Part shown: piece after piece, positions 28,702 through 41,000 of the stretch
Layout: each line of letters starts with the position of its first letter
Numbering within the stretch: the stretch's first letter is position 1
From: Psychrobacter sanguinis
GTDB lineage: Bacteria > Pseudomonadota > Gammaproteobacteria > Pseudomonadales > Moraxellaceae
Assembly: GCF_020736705.1 (NCBI RefSeq)
Contig: NZ_CP085990.1
Location: forward strand, 3,251,064 to 3,315,063
DNA length: 64,000 nucleotides
Direction of reading: 5' to 3'
The notes under the pieces: generated by a model
Databases searched by the model: none
Told to the model about the DNA's origin: nothing
Seen by the model: the letters and a program-made list of their open reading frames with translations, nothing else
Position numbers and translations under genes: made by a program

Positions 28702-28898
28702 GTTAGTGTCCACGATTATTTGTTCATGGACACTATCTCGCATTTTTTAATAGAAAAAAAGATGGGATGGTCGGATGCTTACCTTCGTTTGGGTGTATTA
28801 GGAGATTGTGTTGTCATGTTAGTGTCCACGATTATTTGTTCGTGGACACTATCTCGCATTTTTTAATAGAAAAAAAGATGGGATGGTCGGATGCTTAC
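28667..28898. repeat. Tandem duplication of the IS66 terminal 116 bp
   Basis: 28667-28782 and 28783-28898 are direct tandem copies differing at one base (GTTCATGG versus GTTCGTGG). Each contains the first codons of tnpA, the upstream inverted repeat and the complete IS terminal sequence ending GGTCGGATGCTTAC. Confidence 0.92.
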
Positions 28899-28939
28899 GC
28901 TCGGCTATTGAAGGATCAAACGCAAATAGATAAAAATTT

Positions 28940-28993
28940 GCATCATCCACCCTAAAAGCCTTGATTACCTAAAGCCTTTGGGGTGAATGATGC
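28940..28993. repeat. Long imperfect inverted repeat
   Basis: GCATCATCCACCCTAAAAGC (28940-28959) is nearly complementary to the segment 28974-28993 (GCCTTTGGGGTGAATGATGC), with two or three mismatches and a 13-14-nt loop. It could be a second transcription stop between the IS66 and the adhesin gene. Confidence 0.6.
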
Positions 28994-29018
28994 AATATTA
29001 ATGCGGGAATTAATAATC

Positions 29019-29052
29019 TTATAAGGTGCGCTTTGATAGCCGCACCTTATAG
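29019..29052 (-). terminator. Probable terminator of the giant adhesin gene
   Basis: ATAAGGTGCG (29021-29030) and CGCACCTTAT (29041-29050) form a perfect 10-bp stem, extendable by 1-2 pairs, with a 10-nt loop. It starts 27 nt past the adhesin stop codon. The following minus-strand sequence is AT-rich but lacks a strict U-run. Confidence 0.7.
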
Positions 29053-29078
29053 CCATATCTTTAACTTTTAGTCATAGT

Positions 29079-32000
29079 TTATAAAATCGTAATATCGGTC
29101 TGAATCAGTAGCTCATGAGTGCCATTGTTATCATTAAAGCTATAAACATGATAACTATTGCCCCCTTGAGTGGTAGTGCCGCTGTTCGTCCAATCGTTAC
29201 CAGTTAAACTCACGCTATCAGCACTATCACCGTTGATAACCAAGCCTTTATTGGTCATCACCGTGTCATTGATGATATCTAGCACATCACTGGTACTAAG
29301 GTTGGTCAGCGACTGCGCACCGTTACCTGTCATATCGATGGTTTCGATACTATTAAACACCGCTGTGTCAAAATTACTGAAATCGATACTGGTATCAGCA
29401 ACGTTAATGAGGAGCGTATCATTACCAGCACCACCATCCATTAAGGCGTTATCTACAGAGAATACAATTTTATCGTTACCTGCACCACCTTTCAGCGTAT
29501 TGACACCAGTGCCACCATCGAGGAAGTCATTACCGCTACCTCCGATTAAGGTGTCATCACCAGCGCCGCCTTTATAATTCACAGCTACAGACTGTCCAGA
29601 GGCATCAACGATATCATTCTCCGCTGTACCTACAAAGGTTTTGCTAAAAGCGATATCGACAGATACCGTTTCAGTCACTTCAGTTGATATACTATCAGTC
29701 ATCCCTGTAGCTTTATCGGTAGTGCTAAGCGCAAAGTCCAAATCACCTTTTAGCGGTACAGAAGACTGAATTTGTAAGTCATTTATTTGCTCAGGGGTGA
29801 TACCAGTTATGGTATAGCTATTAGTACTATCATCCCACACGGCAGTCAACATTTCACCTGTACTCTTCACCCTAAAGCGTAAGACATCATCGGTTAAGCT
29901 AACGCCATCATCAGTGATAACCATATTAACGGTCTCACTACCATCCGTGTCTTGCATAACTGCGTTTAGGTTAAGCGTGGTCCACTTACCCTGACGACCA
30001 AGAATAGTAGAAGGATTAGCAGTTACCCCATCAGCGACTGGGGTCACATCGAGATCAATCACTAGAGGATCACTAATCATACCGCTGTCATTAACCACCT
30101 TCATCTCGATACCAGTTACTTCACCGCTGATATTTTCAGGGGGCTTAATGAATATATTAGGCGTTTCACCTGCTGCGCCACTGTTGACGTTAGCCAGTTT
30201 GGAGGCGTCAATAGACCATAATTTATTACCACCAGAATTACCATTATTGCTCGCCAAGACGGTAACGCCATTGGTATTAGTATAATAGACCAAATAGCCG
30301 TTAGGGATATTATCTAAGGTAATAACGCTAGCCATATCACCTTCATCAATATTGGAAATTTTATAGTCGATAGCAATCATGCTATCTTCGTCACCAATAG
30401 CTGTGGCTATTGACTCACCACTATTACTAGTGATATTTAGATTATCCGGCTGCGCTGAGACTTCAACGGTATATTCATGCTCATAGGTTAGCGTACCACT
30501 GTCATACCCTGCCTCATCTGTCATTTCTTTGTGAGCAGCATTTACAGTGATAGTGGCATTACCATAGGCGTTTTCGGCAGGCGTGTATTTGACCGTGACG
30601 CTATCAGGAGGGTTAGTGCCGACCTCTAGCTCATAGTAAGTGCCAGCAGGAATATCACCGACCTCGTTATCATTCAATATCACCTCATTTAGGGGATTAT
30701 CATTGGCATCAGTCAGCACTCCAGCAGGACCAGTACCTGTCAATAGACTAGATTCATCTACTTGAATGTAAAGCTTGCCATTGATTAGTAGGACATAATC
30801 ACCATCAGCACTGTTTATTAGGTTGATATTGATATCGATGCTAGTATCTTCATCCGTTGCCACCGTGGTTGATTTGCCATCAGCATCCAAAGGATCAGTA
30901 ACTGGCTTGATTTCGACATTGACGTCACTGACCTGCTCCCTTTCCTCGCCACCATCTTTATCCAAGACGGTAAAGTTGGCATTAAAGGTAAAATCTTGGG
31001 TGCCATCTGTCACGTTGGTACTAAAGTCTTTCGGCGGGGTTACTGTCACCGCATCAAGAGCTTCTTCTGGACTGAGGCTACTAGCATCATCCACACTAAT
31101 AATCCACTTACCGCCAATCTGTTGCACACTCACCGCTGGGTTGGTACTCTCTAATACAGTGCCTGCTGGCAGATCAGTCAATGAGAAAGTATAAGAGTCG
31201 ACAGTATCAGCGGTCGCAGGATTCAGAGTCGCATCTAATATATCGCCAAGAGTAAAACCAGTATCCTCTAACTGTGCTGGTATTTCTGCCTTACTAGTAA
31301 AGCTATCTATTAAGTCAGGCTTGACAGGCGCATCACCACCGCCCGTTCTATCTAAAATAACATCAAAGCTTCCTTCTACACGCGCTTCGCTACCGTCACT
31401 ACCTTGACCATTAATATCTTGTGTAATACCCGTCACTTTAATAGTGAAAGACCCTTTGGGTATATTGACCGTGCTGTCATTACGCTCAAGCACTAATTCA
31501 TAAGTCGGCGCTGTGGTAGTGATGGCTGGGTTATTAGGCACATCAACGTACCAGATACCATCTGATAAGATACCACCCACTACATTCAGACCCTCAGGAA
31601 CATCATTAACTTCTAGGCGAGTAAAGCTCTCTGAGCCATCTTGGTCAGGTGACGATAGTGATACGGTGACAGAAGCAGTATTATCCGTACCGCTATTATT
31701 AATAGTGCTATCTGTCACATCCAGGGTCATGCTTGGTGTATCAGTGACCGCTTGGAAGGTCACCTCTACCGTTGCCCTGCGTGTTGTAGATTGACTAACC
31801 TTTGAACCATCAGTCAAAGTAGCCGTGTCACTATAAGTGTAGTCAAAGTCTATACTAACATCATCATCGCTATGTTCTTTAGCGTCGTCATACTTAAATT
31901 TAATGGTTTGATTCACTGTATAAGTATAAGACTCACCAGCAACCAGCTCCACTTCTACATCGTCGACACTTAAGATGAGATCAGCCGCTAATAAGCTATC

Positions 32001-35000
32001 AGCTGAAAGAGTAATGCTCTCAAGTACTTCATCTCCTGCAGACGCGTCCGTAGTTTTAAAAGCAGCAGCAAAGTCTACCGCTGTCCACTGATCTTCAGTG
32101 GCAACGACTTGAGGATTATTCATAGTGCCATCAGCAGCATCAGGAGTCACTAGAATAGAAACGTGTTTACCATCATGAGTCACACTGTCACCAGATACTG
32201 TCTCTGTCGTGGTACCCGTGATTGTAAAGTTAATTTCACCAGCGAAGTTATTTGGTGTCTTTAATTGTGCAGTATTATTCTGCAGCGCCTCTAGTGTCAC
32301 TGACCATACTCGATCAGCACCACTGCCACCAAAGAAGGTAACCCCTGCACCAGCTAAGTTAAAGCCAGCAGGTAAGTTTTCAACTCGATAAACCACCTGC
32401 TCAGCAGCTGGGCTGTCACCATCATAAGCCTCGATATCCGCAACATCCTTGATGAATAGGCTAGATAAGGCAATCTGATGGTTACCTGTACCATCTAGCG
32501 TTGCCTCGTCAGTGACATAAGTATAGTCCTTACCATTGATAGTGGCGGTCTCTTTTGCTAAGTCATCATTGGTTATTAGATCTGCCTTGCCAACAACTTT
32601 GATAGGTAGATTAAGAATAGGGCTTGCAATACCGCTAGTGCCATCCTCTTGACTTACTGCCTGTACTTTTAGATTTACCGTACCGCTGAAGTTCTCGGCA
32701 GGCACAAAGTACAACCCAGTTACGCTATTATTGTAATCTTCAATCACTACCGTACCACCAGTAGTATCAAGTAAGAGTGTATCACCGTCTTTATTGGTGT
32801 AATAAAGCTGCCCATCTTTTGGTATCTCTGAGATGGTCACATCATAAGTCTCTGACCCGTCGTTATCACGCGAGCTTGGGCGGATATTGAGTGCAATGCC
32901 GTCGGTAGGAATGACGTCAGTTGTCATATCCGCAGCAGTATCACGATTATTACCACCGTTTATTGCCTGATCTTCGACCCCTTTGGCAGGATCAACAGCT
33001 AAAGTGGATGGGTCGGCTACGCCTTTAACCTTAAAGGTTAAGTAACTTCCGCCACTGATGGCTGTATCTGTTGCGCCACCATCTTCGTCAACATCGACCG
33101 TTTTTGCCTCAACTTTTACTGCTGTCTCAGCACCCCTGGTACGGTTATAGTCGCTATAGTCTCGCGGCGGGGTCACTGTAACTGTATCTAAATACTTCAT
33201 CGGGATATCGACACCGTTGCCGTTATCAGTCAGGCTAACTAAACCATTGCCGTCATTATAAGTAAATACCGCACCTTCAACTGAAGTGAAGCCGCTGTCA
33301 CTCTTATTACCAAATGTCATATGAGCGAAAGTTTGTTCAGAGGTGTCCTGATTATTCCAATAGCCTTTTAGGTCAAACCCATCACTCTTAAGATCAAATG
33401 CTGCATCTTCATTAGCGTTGGCTGCGTAAGTATGACTTGGATTGATGGTAAGGTCATCTATGGCATCACTATCACTACGTCCTCCAACGACTTCAGCAAC
33501 GGGCGTTACGACTACCGTTTGCGTTAAATCTTGACTACCTGTTGCTGGTAGATCAATACCACCATCATCATCCGGATCTACCGTAGTTACTGTGAAGGTA
33601 AAATCAGCATCTCTGGATGAGTGTGCAGGCGGTGTAATAGAGAAGTCTTCCAAATAAGCATCTAAATCAGCATTATCTGCCGGCGTAATACCACTGATAA
33701 TAATCGGTGTCCCGCCACTGCTACCTACTGTCGTTGTCCCTGCATTGTCCTTATAAGTCCAGCCTTCAGGTAAAACAAACTGTATCGTTGTAATGGTTTC
33801 TGGTAATAGACCGTTATCATCTTGTTTGTCCTGCACGGTAAAGCCAAATTTATCAAGGGTGACAGCTGTGTCTTCTTTGGTTGTGACACCTTGATTATCA
33901 AGCTCAACTTGTCCTGCCACTGGCATTAACGTTAAATCAACTTTGACTGTATCAATACGCTCTACAGAAGTATGCTTAGTAGCAGAATCAGGATCATGGT
34001 CTTGAGTATATAAAGAGACCGTAATGCCCTTCATATCTACAGAATCATAATCTCCAGGCTTAATGCTAATTTGTGGTTGTGAACTACTATTTACCTTTAA
34101 GCTAGTACCTGTGATATTACCTGAACCATCCTTAGTAACTCCAATCAATACTGTGCCTGTATTGTCTACAATGAATAGCTGAGTCTCGCCTCCACCGGCG
34201 GGGGTAAATTCTACAGTTGCCCCTGGACGTAGGTTATTAAGTATAAAGCCATAAGTTTCACGAGAGTTATCAGCACCTACTAAATCACCAAAGGTAGTTG
34301 TAATAGGTAATTTAACACTTTGACCCTCTAAAGCTGTAACCGTAAAGGTATTGTCAACAACACCTTCTCCAGCGGTGTAACCAAACTGGCTAGCATCATC
34401 AGTTTCATTATTTTTCTTAACACTGTCTGTAACAGCCTGCACATCAACATTGATGGTGTCATTTTTTGTTTCACCATTTACTCCTGCAAGCTTGTTACCG
34501 CTAGCATCAACCTCAAACTCAGTGACTGAGGTCTTAATAGTGATATTAGTCGCATCGTCTTTAGGTGGTGTCAGCTTTAAGGATTCAAACTGATCCGAAG
34601 TCATAGTTAGTGTTTGTGTTCCAGGATTGTTGACTATCATGTCATTGTCAAAATAGTCGCTTAATAAAATAGTGATCATCTGCTTGGCAGCTGGTCCAGT
34701 TGCTGTATACTCAACACCACCAAAATCAAGCTTAGTACCCTTTGGTATATTGCTTAGAGTAATTAAGCCAATACGTTCTGGGTTGTCGCCATTAGCAGTG
34801 CCATTTAGGTCTATAGCATCGGTAATGGTTGGCGCTTTTAAGCCTGTCCCATCACCTTTAACTCGAATACCGATGTTGACGGTTGTATCTTCTTCAGTTT
34901 TAACTGACACTGATGCAAAATCTGGTTTATCAGATACTGGAGTTACTGTAATACTAAGTTTTTCAGTACCCTCAGCTCTAGTTACACCGGCCACACCATT

Positions 35001-38000
35001 TGATACTTTGATATTAATATCAGGAACTTGACCGCTATAATTATCTTCAGGTTCAAAGGTATAGTCGCCATTCCTTTCGATTTTTATAGTACCAATAACC
35101 TTACCGTTCACCTCAATATTATGTTCAATACCAAGATCTGTAATTTCAATAATACTATCACCAATAGTGAAACTCTCTACCTGCAGTGTCTCACCATAAT
35201 CTGGGTCTTGAGTATCATTATTAAATACATTACCGTTAGCAGCTTTATCCTCAAGGACAGTAACTACATCATCTTTAAGTACAAAGTTATCGTTAGTACC
35301 CGTGATGTTAAATTCAACATAACGAATTTCACTGGTACTAATCTGGTTACCATCAGCAACATTACTAATACCTTTATTATCAGATACTTGTACCGCATAC
35401 TTAATAGTAACTATTTCACCCCTAGGTATTAAATCTAGCAGTTCCGATGGAGCTATAAAATTCCATTCAGCTTTGCTATTGGTAGCAAACTCTGTATTTA
35501 TTGAGAACATTGATTTAAATGCCAACTGTTCAGCTTCTGTTAGTACTAGATTATCAGAGGTTACAATGGTGGTATCATTCTTAAGATAACTTATTGATAG
35601 TTTGTCTTTGATATCAATATCGCTAAATCCGACGATTCCTTTTTCAAAAATACTAGAACCGTTCTCTGGTTCAGTAATATTTACAGAGTCAATTACACCG
35701 TTCCCCTTATCAATATTAGTAATAACGGGTCGATCATTACTACCTTTGATAGTAATTTCGAGTTTAGATGTGCTTGAATCACCATCAGCATCAGTAATCG
35801 CATAGTTAAACGACTCTTTTAAAGTCTCACCTAAGCCAAGTTGCTGTACTTTTGCGTTGGTATTATCGAGGCTATAGGTGTACTCACCCTTGCTATCCAC
35901 TGTCAATTTGCCATAAATACCCTGTATTTCAACACCTACAGAGCCAGTGTCACCATTAACTGAACTAACTAAGACGCCATCTGCATCTTTGATATCATTA
36001 GTTAAGACATTACCTGCGATAACTGAGGTTTCAGCATTGTTGTCTTCAAACATTGCTGCATCCGCTGTATCTTCTTTCACAGCATTAATATCTGGCTTAG
36101 CAATGGGCTGTGTGTCTATAATCTGAATATCTAAGGCATCAGTTACCGTTGTGCCTGCTGTGGTAGTAAGCACAATATCAAACTTATCGAGCACGCTATT
36201 ATCGCCAGCACTATGATTTTTAGCCTTACCGTTCTCAATAAATTTATAAGTTAATTCACCAGTTGACGAATTATAGCCAGTAATAACTAACTTACCTTGA
36301 TTCCCATCAATAGTTACTGGAGTAGTAGATGCTTTTAGGACTGATTCACCGCCAATGGTTAACTCGCTAACACTTTGAGGGTTAGTCACTTTGATAGTGC
36401 CCGTCACTGTAGCTCGTGAACCTTCTATTACACTGTTATCGGCAGGAGTTATCATACCATCTTCATCTTTGACAGTAATTTTGGGTTCGATATCATTATC
36501 TAAGATAGTACCAATACCTGTCGTACCGCCAACCTCAAGCTGAGTCGTCTCATTGTTTTCAAGAACGCTATCATTAATTGTCGGATAGCTCACTGTAAAC
36601 TCAGTAACACCCGCTGGAACAGTAATGGTGCCTGTTACCGCATCATAGGTCACGCCATTGCTAAACGTAGGCGGGTTGCTGTAGTCTTCACCGGCTTTGG
36701 CACTGCCATCTTTTAATTCAAATGGATAGCTCACTTCAGTCTGAGTCGTATGGCTTAGGGTAACCTTATGAACTAAGGTGTCACCCTCAACAGCACTGGC
36801 TCCGCTTACGGTTACTGTCGGCTTGTCGCCATCTTTTGGTGTGTCTAAGATTGTGCCAGTTGCTTCTTTGGTATCTACCGCTGCATTATCTGCACTATCA
36901 ATAACAAAGCTCAGGCGCTCATCTGCTTCATACACAGCATCATCTTTGATAATCACTGTGATTTCAGGTGCAGCTGTGCGACCTCCAGGTACTTTTACCT
37001 CAAGTGTGGTATCACCATCTAAGATAGCTTGGATAGCACCACTACCCGTAACCGTAACAACCTTACCTGCTGCATTGGTATAACTAATTGATTCAATGTC
37101 TGAGGCATCAACATCGGTGTGTGTTAAATCGACTTTAACGCTAATTGTGGTATCAAAGTTGCTGACAGTGTCTTGAGAAACAACATACTTCAGAACAGAG
37201 TCCACCCCCTCAATCGCCTGATTATCAGTGGCACTAATGCTCACTACTGGCTTATCGCCTTCAGTGTTGCTGCCATCAAACGGATCTTCACTGTTGTCTG
37301 ATTCATCTAAGATATCACCGGTCGCTGTGCCTGTACCAATCGTAGCGTTCACAGGGCTTGATAGGTTCATGCCCAGTGTCTCAAGCTGCTCATAGATATC
37401 ATCTTGCTTAGGCGTGATCGCAATGCTTGGCATATCGCCAGCGGCTGTACCAGCAGGTATGCTCACCTTAATACCCGCAATAGCATCTGCCACAGTGATA
37501 GTCTGGGTGCTGCCATCTGTATTGGTCAATACAATGCTGTCAATGTCTGAGGCATCCACGTCTTGTAGATCAAGCTTAACAGTAACGCTAGTAGCTTTAT
37601 CACTTAGACCTGATTGCTCGATGTTAAACACAATAGGGTCGTCGCTGCCTTCAATCGCTGTATTTGGCTCAGCTTTAATGTTAAGCACAGGCGTGGCATT
37701 ATTATCTAAGATCGTACCTGTGCCAGTAACACCATCAATCGTCAGACCGGTGGTTTCATCACTCTCATCAATGTTATCAGCTGTTGTCGGATAGCTCACT
37801 GTAAACTCAGTAACTCCCGCTGGTACGGTGATGGTGCCTGCTACCGGATCATAGGTCACGCCATTGCTAAACGTAGGTGTAGGCGTGTTGCTGTAGTCCT
37901 CACCCGCTTTGGCACTGCCATCTTTTAATTCAAATGGATAGCTCACTTCAGTCTGAGTCGTATGGCTTAGGGTAACCTTATGAACTAAGGTGTCACCCTC

Positions 38001-41000
38001 AACAGCACTGGCGCCGCTTACGGTTACTGTCGGCTTGTCGCCATCTTTTGGTGTGTCTAAGATTGTGCCAGTTGCTTCTTTGGTATCTACCGCTGCATTA
38101 TCTGCACTATCAATAACAAAGCTCAGGCGCTCATCTGCTTCATACACAGCATCATCTTTGATAATCACTGTGATTTCAGGTGCAGCTGTGCGACCTCCAG
38201 GTACTTTTACCTCAAGTGTGGTATCACCATCTAAGATAGCTTGGATAGCACCACTACCCGTAACCGTAACAACCTTACCTGCTGCATTGGTATAACTAAT
38301 TGATTCAATGTCTGAGGCATCAACATCGGTGTGTGTTAAATCGACTTTAACGCTAATTGTGGTATCAAAGTTGCTGACAGTGTCTTGAGAAACAACATAC
38401 TTCAGAACAGAGTCCACCCCCTCAATCGCCTGATTATCAGTGGCACTAATGCTCACTACTGGCTTATCGCCTTCAGTGTTGCTGCCATCAAACGGATCTT
38501 CACTGTTGTCTGATTCATCTAAGATATCACCGGTCGCTGTGCCTGTACCAATCGTAGCGTTCACAGGGCTTGATAGGTTCATGCCCAGTGTCTCAAGCTG
38601 CTCATAGATATCATCTTGCTTAGGCGTGATCGCAATGCTTGGCATATCGTCAGCGGCTGTACCAGCAGGTATGCTCACCTTAATACCCGCAATAGCATCT
38701 GCCACAGTGATAGTCTGGGTGCTGCCATCTGTATTGGTCAATACAATGCTGTCAATGTCTGAGGCATCCACGTCTTGTAGATCAAGCTTAACAGTAACGC
38801 TAGTAGCTTTATCACTTAGACCTGATTGCTCGATGTTAAACACAATAGGGTCGTCGCTGCCTTCAATCGCTGTATTTGGCTCAGCTTTAATGTTAAGCAC
38901 AGGCGTGGCATTATTATCTAAGATCGTACCTGTGCCAGTAACACCATCAATCGTCAGACCGGTGGTTTCATCACTCTCATCAATGTTGTCAGCTGTCGTC
39001 GGATAGCTCACTGTAAACTCAGTAACACCCGCTGGAACAGTAATGGTGCCTGCTACCGGATCATAGGTCACGCCATTGCTAAACGTAGGTGTAGGCGTGT
39101 TGCTGTAGTCTTCACCGGCTTTGGCACTGCCATCTTTTAATTCAAATGGATAGCTCACTTCAGTCTGAGTCGTATGGCTTAGGGTAACCTTATGAACTAA
39201 GGTGTCACCCTCAACAGCACTGGCGCCGCTTACGGTTACTGTCGGCTTGTCGCCATCTTTTGGTGTGTCTAAGATTGTGCCAGTTGCTTCTTTGGTATCT
39301 ACCGCTGCATTATCTGCACTATCAATAACAAAGCTCAGGCGCTCATCTGCTTCATACACAGCATCATCTTTGATAATCACTGTGATTTCAGGTGCAGCTG
39401 TGCGACCTCCAGGTACTTTTACCTCAAGTGTGGTATCACCATCTAAGATAGCTTGGATAGCACCACTACCCGTAACCGTAACAACCTTACCTGCTGCATT
39501 GGTATAACTAATTGATTCAATGTCTGAGGCATCAACATCGGTGTGTGTTAAATCGACTTTAACGCTAATTGTGGTATCAAAGTTGCTGACAGTGTCTTGA
39601 GAAACAACATACTTCAGAACAGAGTCCACCCCCTCAATCGCCTGATTATCAGTGGCACTAATGCTCACTACTGGCTTATCGCCTTCAGTGTTGCTGCCAT
39701 CAAACGGATCTTCACTGTTGTCTGATTCATCTAAGATATCACCGGTCGCTGTGCCTGTACCAATCGTAGCGTTCACAGGGCTTGATAGGTTCATGCCCAG
39801 TGTCTCAAGCTGCTCATAGATATCATCTTGCTTAGGCGTGATCGCAATGCTTGGCATATCGCCAGCGGCTGTACCAGCAGGTATGCTCACCTTAATACCC
39901 GCAATAGCATCTGCCACAGTGATAGTCTGGGTGCTGCCATCTGTATTGGTCAATACAATGCTGTCAATGTCTGAGGCATCCACGTCTTGTAGATCAAGCT
40001 TAACAGTAACGCTAGTAGCTTTATCACTTAGACCTGATTGCTCGATGTTAAACACAATAGGGTCGTCGCTGCCTTCAATCGCTGTATTTGGCTCAGCTTT
40101 AATGTTAAGCACAGGCGTGGCATTGTTATCTAAGATCGTACCTGTGCCAGTAACACCATCAATCGTCAGACCGGTGGTTTCATCGCTCTCATCAATGTTA
40201 TCAGCTGTTGTCGGATAGCTCACTGTAAACTCAGTAACTCCCGCTGGTACGGTGATAGTGCCTGCTACCGGATCATAGGTCACGCCATTGCTAAACGTAG
40301 GTGTAGGCGTGTTGCTGTAGTCCTCACCCGCTTTGGCACTGCCATCTTTTAATTCAAATGGATAGCTCACCTCAGTCTGAGTCGTATGGCTTAGGGTAAC
40401 CTTATGAACTAAGATGTCACCCTCAACAGCACTGGCGCCACTTACGGTTACTGTCGGCTTGTCGCCATCGTTTGGTGTACCATCCGTAGCATCTTCATCT
40501 AAGATTGTCGCTTTATCAGAAGCTTGACCTAATACCGCATTTACAGGACGGCTAATCTCAAGCACCATATCCTCTGACTTCTCATAAACTGTATCATCAA
40601 CGACAGTTATGATAATCGCAGACGCCTGGGTACTACCCGCTGGGATAGTAACTTTATCGCCTTTTTCAAAGAAGTTTTGGATTTGGGCTTGAGTCGATAG
40701 AGTAACGGCCTCTCCATTAGCATTAGTGTAAGTGATCGAAGCGATGTCTGAGGCATCAATATCACTTGCCCCTAAACTTACGGTTACCGTGGTGTCAAAG
40801 TTACTGATCTTGGTTTGTGAGACAGTAAACACTAACGTGTTATCAATCCCCTCAATCGCCTGATTATCAGTGGCACTAATGCTCACTACTGGCTTATCGC
40901 CTTCAGTGTTGCTGCCATCAAACGGATCTTCACTGTTGTCTGATTCATCTAAGATGTCACCGGTCGCTGTGCCTGTTCCAATAGTGGCATTCACAGGGCT

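Larger units (their letters stand above)
25020..28898 (-). mobile_element. IS66-family element, copy B, with internal IS630 and duplicated end
   Basis: Right end GTAAGCATCCGACCAACCCC at 25020. The tnpA-side end (GGTCGGATGCTTAC) occurs twice, at 28782 and 28898. Carries tnpA, tnpB and tnpC in the IS66 order; tnpC is split by an IS630 element. No 8-bp target duplication: the flanks are GACATAGC (left) and GCTCGGCT (right). It lies 10 bp past the stop of the 680-aa gene. Confidence 0.9.
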
